Assembly (NCBI GenBank): GCA_013203755.1
Contig: JABMPI010000266.1
Location: 1 to 7,551, forward strand
Origin: Bacteroidota bacterium
GTDB taxonomy: Bacteria > Bacteroidota > Bacteroidia > Bacteroidales > Prolixibacteraceae
Length of the DNA stretch: 7,551 nt
Direction of reading: 5' to 3'
Of this stretch, positions 6,207-7,551 are shown one piece after another. Each line of letters opens with the position of its first letter. Positions within the stretch are counted from its first letter, which is position 1. The translations under genes were made by a program, and so were the position numbers. The notes under the pieces were generated by a model, which was not told where the DNA came from, did not search any database, and worked only from the letters and a program-made list of their open reading frames with translations.

Positions 6207-6485
6207 ATGGATTTACTAATAGTTTTGTTTCTGGTTGGTTTTGCTCGCACATTACTTATTTTGGTAATTATATATTATGGTATTCGTATCGTCACGAAAT
6301 ATGTACTCCCCTTATTAGTGGACAAAGGATTAAAAAACATGCAGCAAAAAATGCAAGATCAACAAAGACAGCATCAGCAGCCTTCGAAACCCGATGGAGA
6401 AGTTACCATTGAAAGCGATAAAAAAGGAAGTCAAAACAAGAGTAAAGATAAAGGTGAATATGTTGATTTTGAAGAAGTAGAATAA
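6207..6485 (+). CDS. Small single-pass membrane protein, DUF4834-like
   Basis: The product has 92 residues. ATG 6207 is preferred over the in-frame TTG at 6162 because the TTG overlaps the candidate -7 box, and the extra 15 residues (SSIRNQNLKILIK) are polar and precede what is otherwise a clean N-terminal membrane segment. The hydrophobic segment spans residues about 3-27 (LLIVLFLVGFARTLLILVII). Next come a basic stretch (KYVLPLLVDKGLKN), a Gln/Lys-rich linker at about 48-60, and an acidic C-terminus, GEYVDFEEVE. This layout and the G-x-YVD-(F/Y)-EE ending recall the Bacteroidota family DUF4834, whose function is unknown; the assignment is from memory of the pattern. The bulk would face the cytoplasm if the positive-inside rule holds. 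It lies 187 bp before glyS on the same strand, but each gene has its own candidate -7 box. Confidence 0.72.
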   Translation: MDLLIVLFLVGFARTLLILVIIYYGIRIVTKYVLPLLVDKGLKNMQQKMQDQQRQHQQPSKPDGEVTIESDKKGSQNKSKDKGEYVDFEEVE

Positions 6486-6547
6486 TTTGCTTTTATCATC
6501 ATTTGTCTAAAAATCCTCAATTTTTTTCGCATCAACCAATTATATCT

Positions 6548-6555
6548 TATTTTTG
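6548..6555 (+). promoter_or_regulatory. Candidate Bacteroidota -7 box for glyS
   Basis: TATTTTTG again matches TAnnTTTG exactly, 117 bp before the glyS ATG. The T-run at 6521-6527 is the only -33 candidate and is weak. The resulting leader of about 110 nt would contain a short hairpin, GGAATTC (6603-6609) with GAGTTCC (6615-6621), including one G-T pair. Confidence 0.38.
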
Positions 6556-6672
6556 TCTTTCAATTCTAAAACAAGTTAGTTTATTTTTATCAAAAAGCTT
6601 GTGGAATTCATAGCGAGTTCCATCTGTTACATAAAAATAAACATTAATAAACAGTTGAAAATTAAAGATAAA

Positions 6673-7551
6673 ATGGCACAAGAAGATATTTTCAAAAAGC
6701 TGGTAGCACACTGCAAAGAATACGGTTTTGTTTTTCAATCGAGCGAAATTTACGACGGACTTGGAGCCGTTTACGATTACGGTCAGTTGGGAGTTGAATT
6801 AAAAAATAACATCAAAAAATATTGGTGGGACAGTATGGTAAAATTGCATGAAAATGTAGTTGGTCTCGACTCTGCTATATTTATGCACCCAACCATCTGG
6901 AAAGCTTCGGGCCATGTTGATGCTTTTAGCGACCCACTTATCGACAATAAAGATTCAAAAAAACGATATCGTGCTGATGTTCTGATTGAAGAGCAATTGG
7001 CGAAAATTGAGGAAAAAATAAATAAAGAAGTTAAAAAAGCTCAAAAACGTTTTGGCGATTCTTTTGATGAAAAACAATTCAAAGAAACCAACCCAAGAGT
7101 TTTAGCCAATCAAGAAAAGTGGAATACATTACACACCCGTTTTGCAAAAGCCTTAAACGATGTAAACCTTGACGAGCTAAAGCAGATTATTATAGATCAG
7201 GAAATTGCATGCCCGGTTTCGGGTTCGCGCAACTGGACTGATGTTCGCCAATTTAACCTGATGTTTTCTACCGAAATGGGAGCAACTGCAGAGGGAGCTT
7301 CAAAAGTTTATTTACGCCCGGAAACTGCTCAAGGTATTTTTGTGAATTACCTGAATGTGCAAAAAACCGGAAGAATGAAAATCCCTTTTGGAATAGCACA
7401 AATCGGAAAAGCTTTCCGTAACGAAATTGTAGCCCGCCAGTTTATTTTCCGTATGCGCGAGTTCGAACAAATGGAAATGCAATTTTTTGTCCGTCCCGCC
7501 ACCGAACTCGATTGGTTTGAAAAATGGAAAGAAACACGGATGCAATGGCAC
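6673..7551 (+). CDS. glyS: Glycyl-tRNA synthetase, alpha2 type, N-terminal part (3' end outside window)
   Basis: The frame starts at ATG 6673 in an A-rich context (GATAAAATG) and stays open for 293 codons to the window edge. The product is the class II homodimeric glycyl-tRNA synthetase, which charges tRNA-Gly in the cytoplasm using ATP. It opens AQEDIFKKLVAHCKEYGFVFQSSEIY and continues GAVYDYGQLGVELKNNIKKYWW, the family's N-terminal catalytic entry. A Lys-rich insertion follows at residues about 110-170 (EEKINKEVKKAQKRFGDSF). Then come CPVSGSRNWTDVRQFNLMF from Cys180, LRPETAQGIFVNYLN at 214-228, and motif 2 with AFRNE at 247-251 and FRMREFEQMEMQFF. Motif 3 and the anticodon-binding domain lie beyond the window. 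The usual length is about 500 residues, so roughly 60 percent is present. No frame break is seen. The symbol may be given as glyQS or glyS in different genomes. Confidence 0.97.
   Translation, partial: MAQEDIFKKLVAHCKEYGFVFQSSEIYDGLGAVYDYGQLGVELKNNIKKYWWDSMVKLHENVVGLDSAIFMHPTIWKASGHVDAFSDPLIDNKDSKKRYRADVLIEEQLAKIEEKINKEVKKAQKRFGDSFDEKQFKETNPRVLANQEKWNTLHTRFAKALNDVNLDELKQIIIDQEIACPVSGSRNWTDVRQFNLMFSTEMGATAEGASKVYLRPETAQGIFVNYLNVQKTGRMKIPFGIAQIGKAFRNEIVARQFIFRMREFEQMEMQFFVRPATELDWFEKWKETRMQWH

Noticed and set aside
6486..6672. T-box or other tRNA-sensing leader upstream of glyS
   Set aside because: No T-box antiterminator motif and no terminator hairpin with T-run are present. Only a short 7-bp hairpin at 6603-6621 is seen, and T-boxes are not expected in this phylum.

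Overview
The window looks like chromosomal DNA from a member of the Bacteroidota, probably a marine or gut-type anaerobe of the Marinilabiliales/Bacteroidales kind; the genus is a guess. The signs are low GC, A-rich leaders without Shine-Dalgarno sequences, two TAnnTTTG-type -7 boxes, a lipoprotein mannosidase typical of the phylum, and the dispersed repeat family carrying CGTCATTGCGA ... GAAGCAATCTG.

Layout, all genes on the + strand. Positions 1-537 hold the 3' end of a probable GH38 alpha-mannosidase. Positions 575-1044 hold a compact repeat element: a left arm, a small GIY-YIG nuclease reading frame (653-946) that lacks a normal start codon, an inverted right arm, and a second left-type arm. 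Positions 1081-4325 hold a large GH92 exo-alpha-mannosidase lipoprotein, split in two by one frameshift near 3087. Positions 4377-5639 encode a secreted PQQ-like beta-propeller protein. Positions 5640-6156 are non-coding and hold two overlapping hairpins (5659-5703) and a 36-bp perfect palindrome (5882-5917) that should act as a two-way terminator. The last part is housekeeping: a small membrane protein resembling DUF4834 (6207-6485) and the 5' part of a glycyl-tRNA synthetase gene (from 6673, running off the end).

How the genes fit together: the GH38 fragment, GH92 and propeller genes share a strand. GH92 and the propeller gene are 51 bp apart. They look like part of a locus for degrading mannose-containing glycans (alpha-mannan or N-glycans). 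The GIY-YIG element fills almost the whole gap between the two mannosidase genes and so looks like an insertion into the locus. The palindrome separates this locus from the DUF4834-like and glyS genes, each of which has its own candidate -7 box.

The most unusual item is the GIY-YIG element, a nuclease gene framed by REP-like inverted repeats. The GH92 frameshift is the other main point to check.
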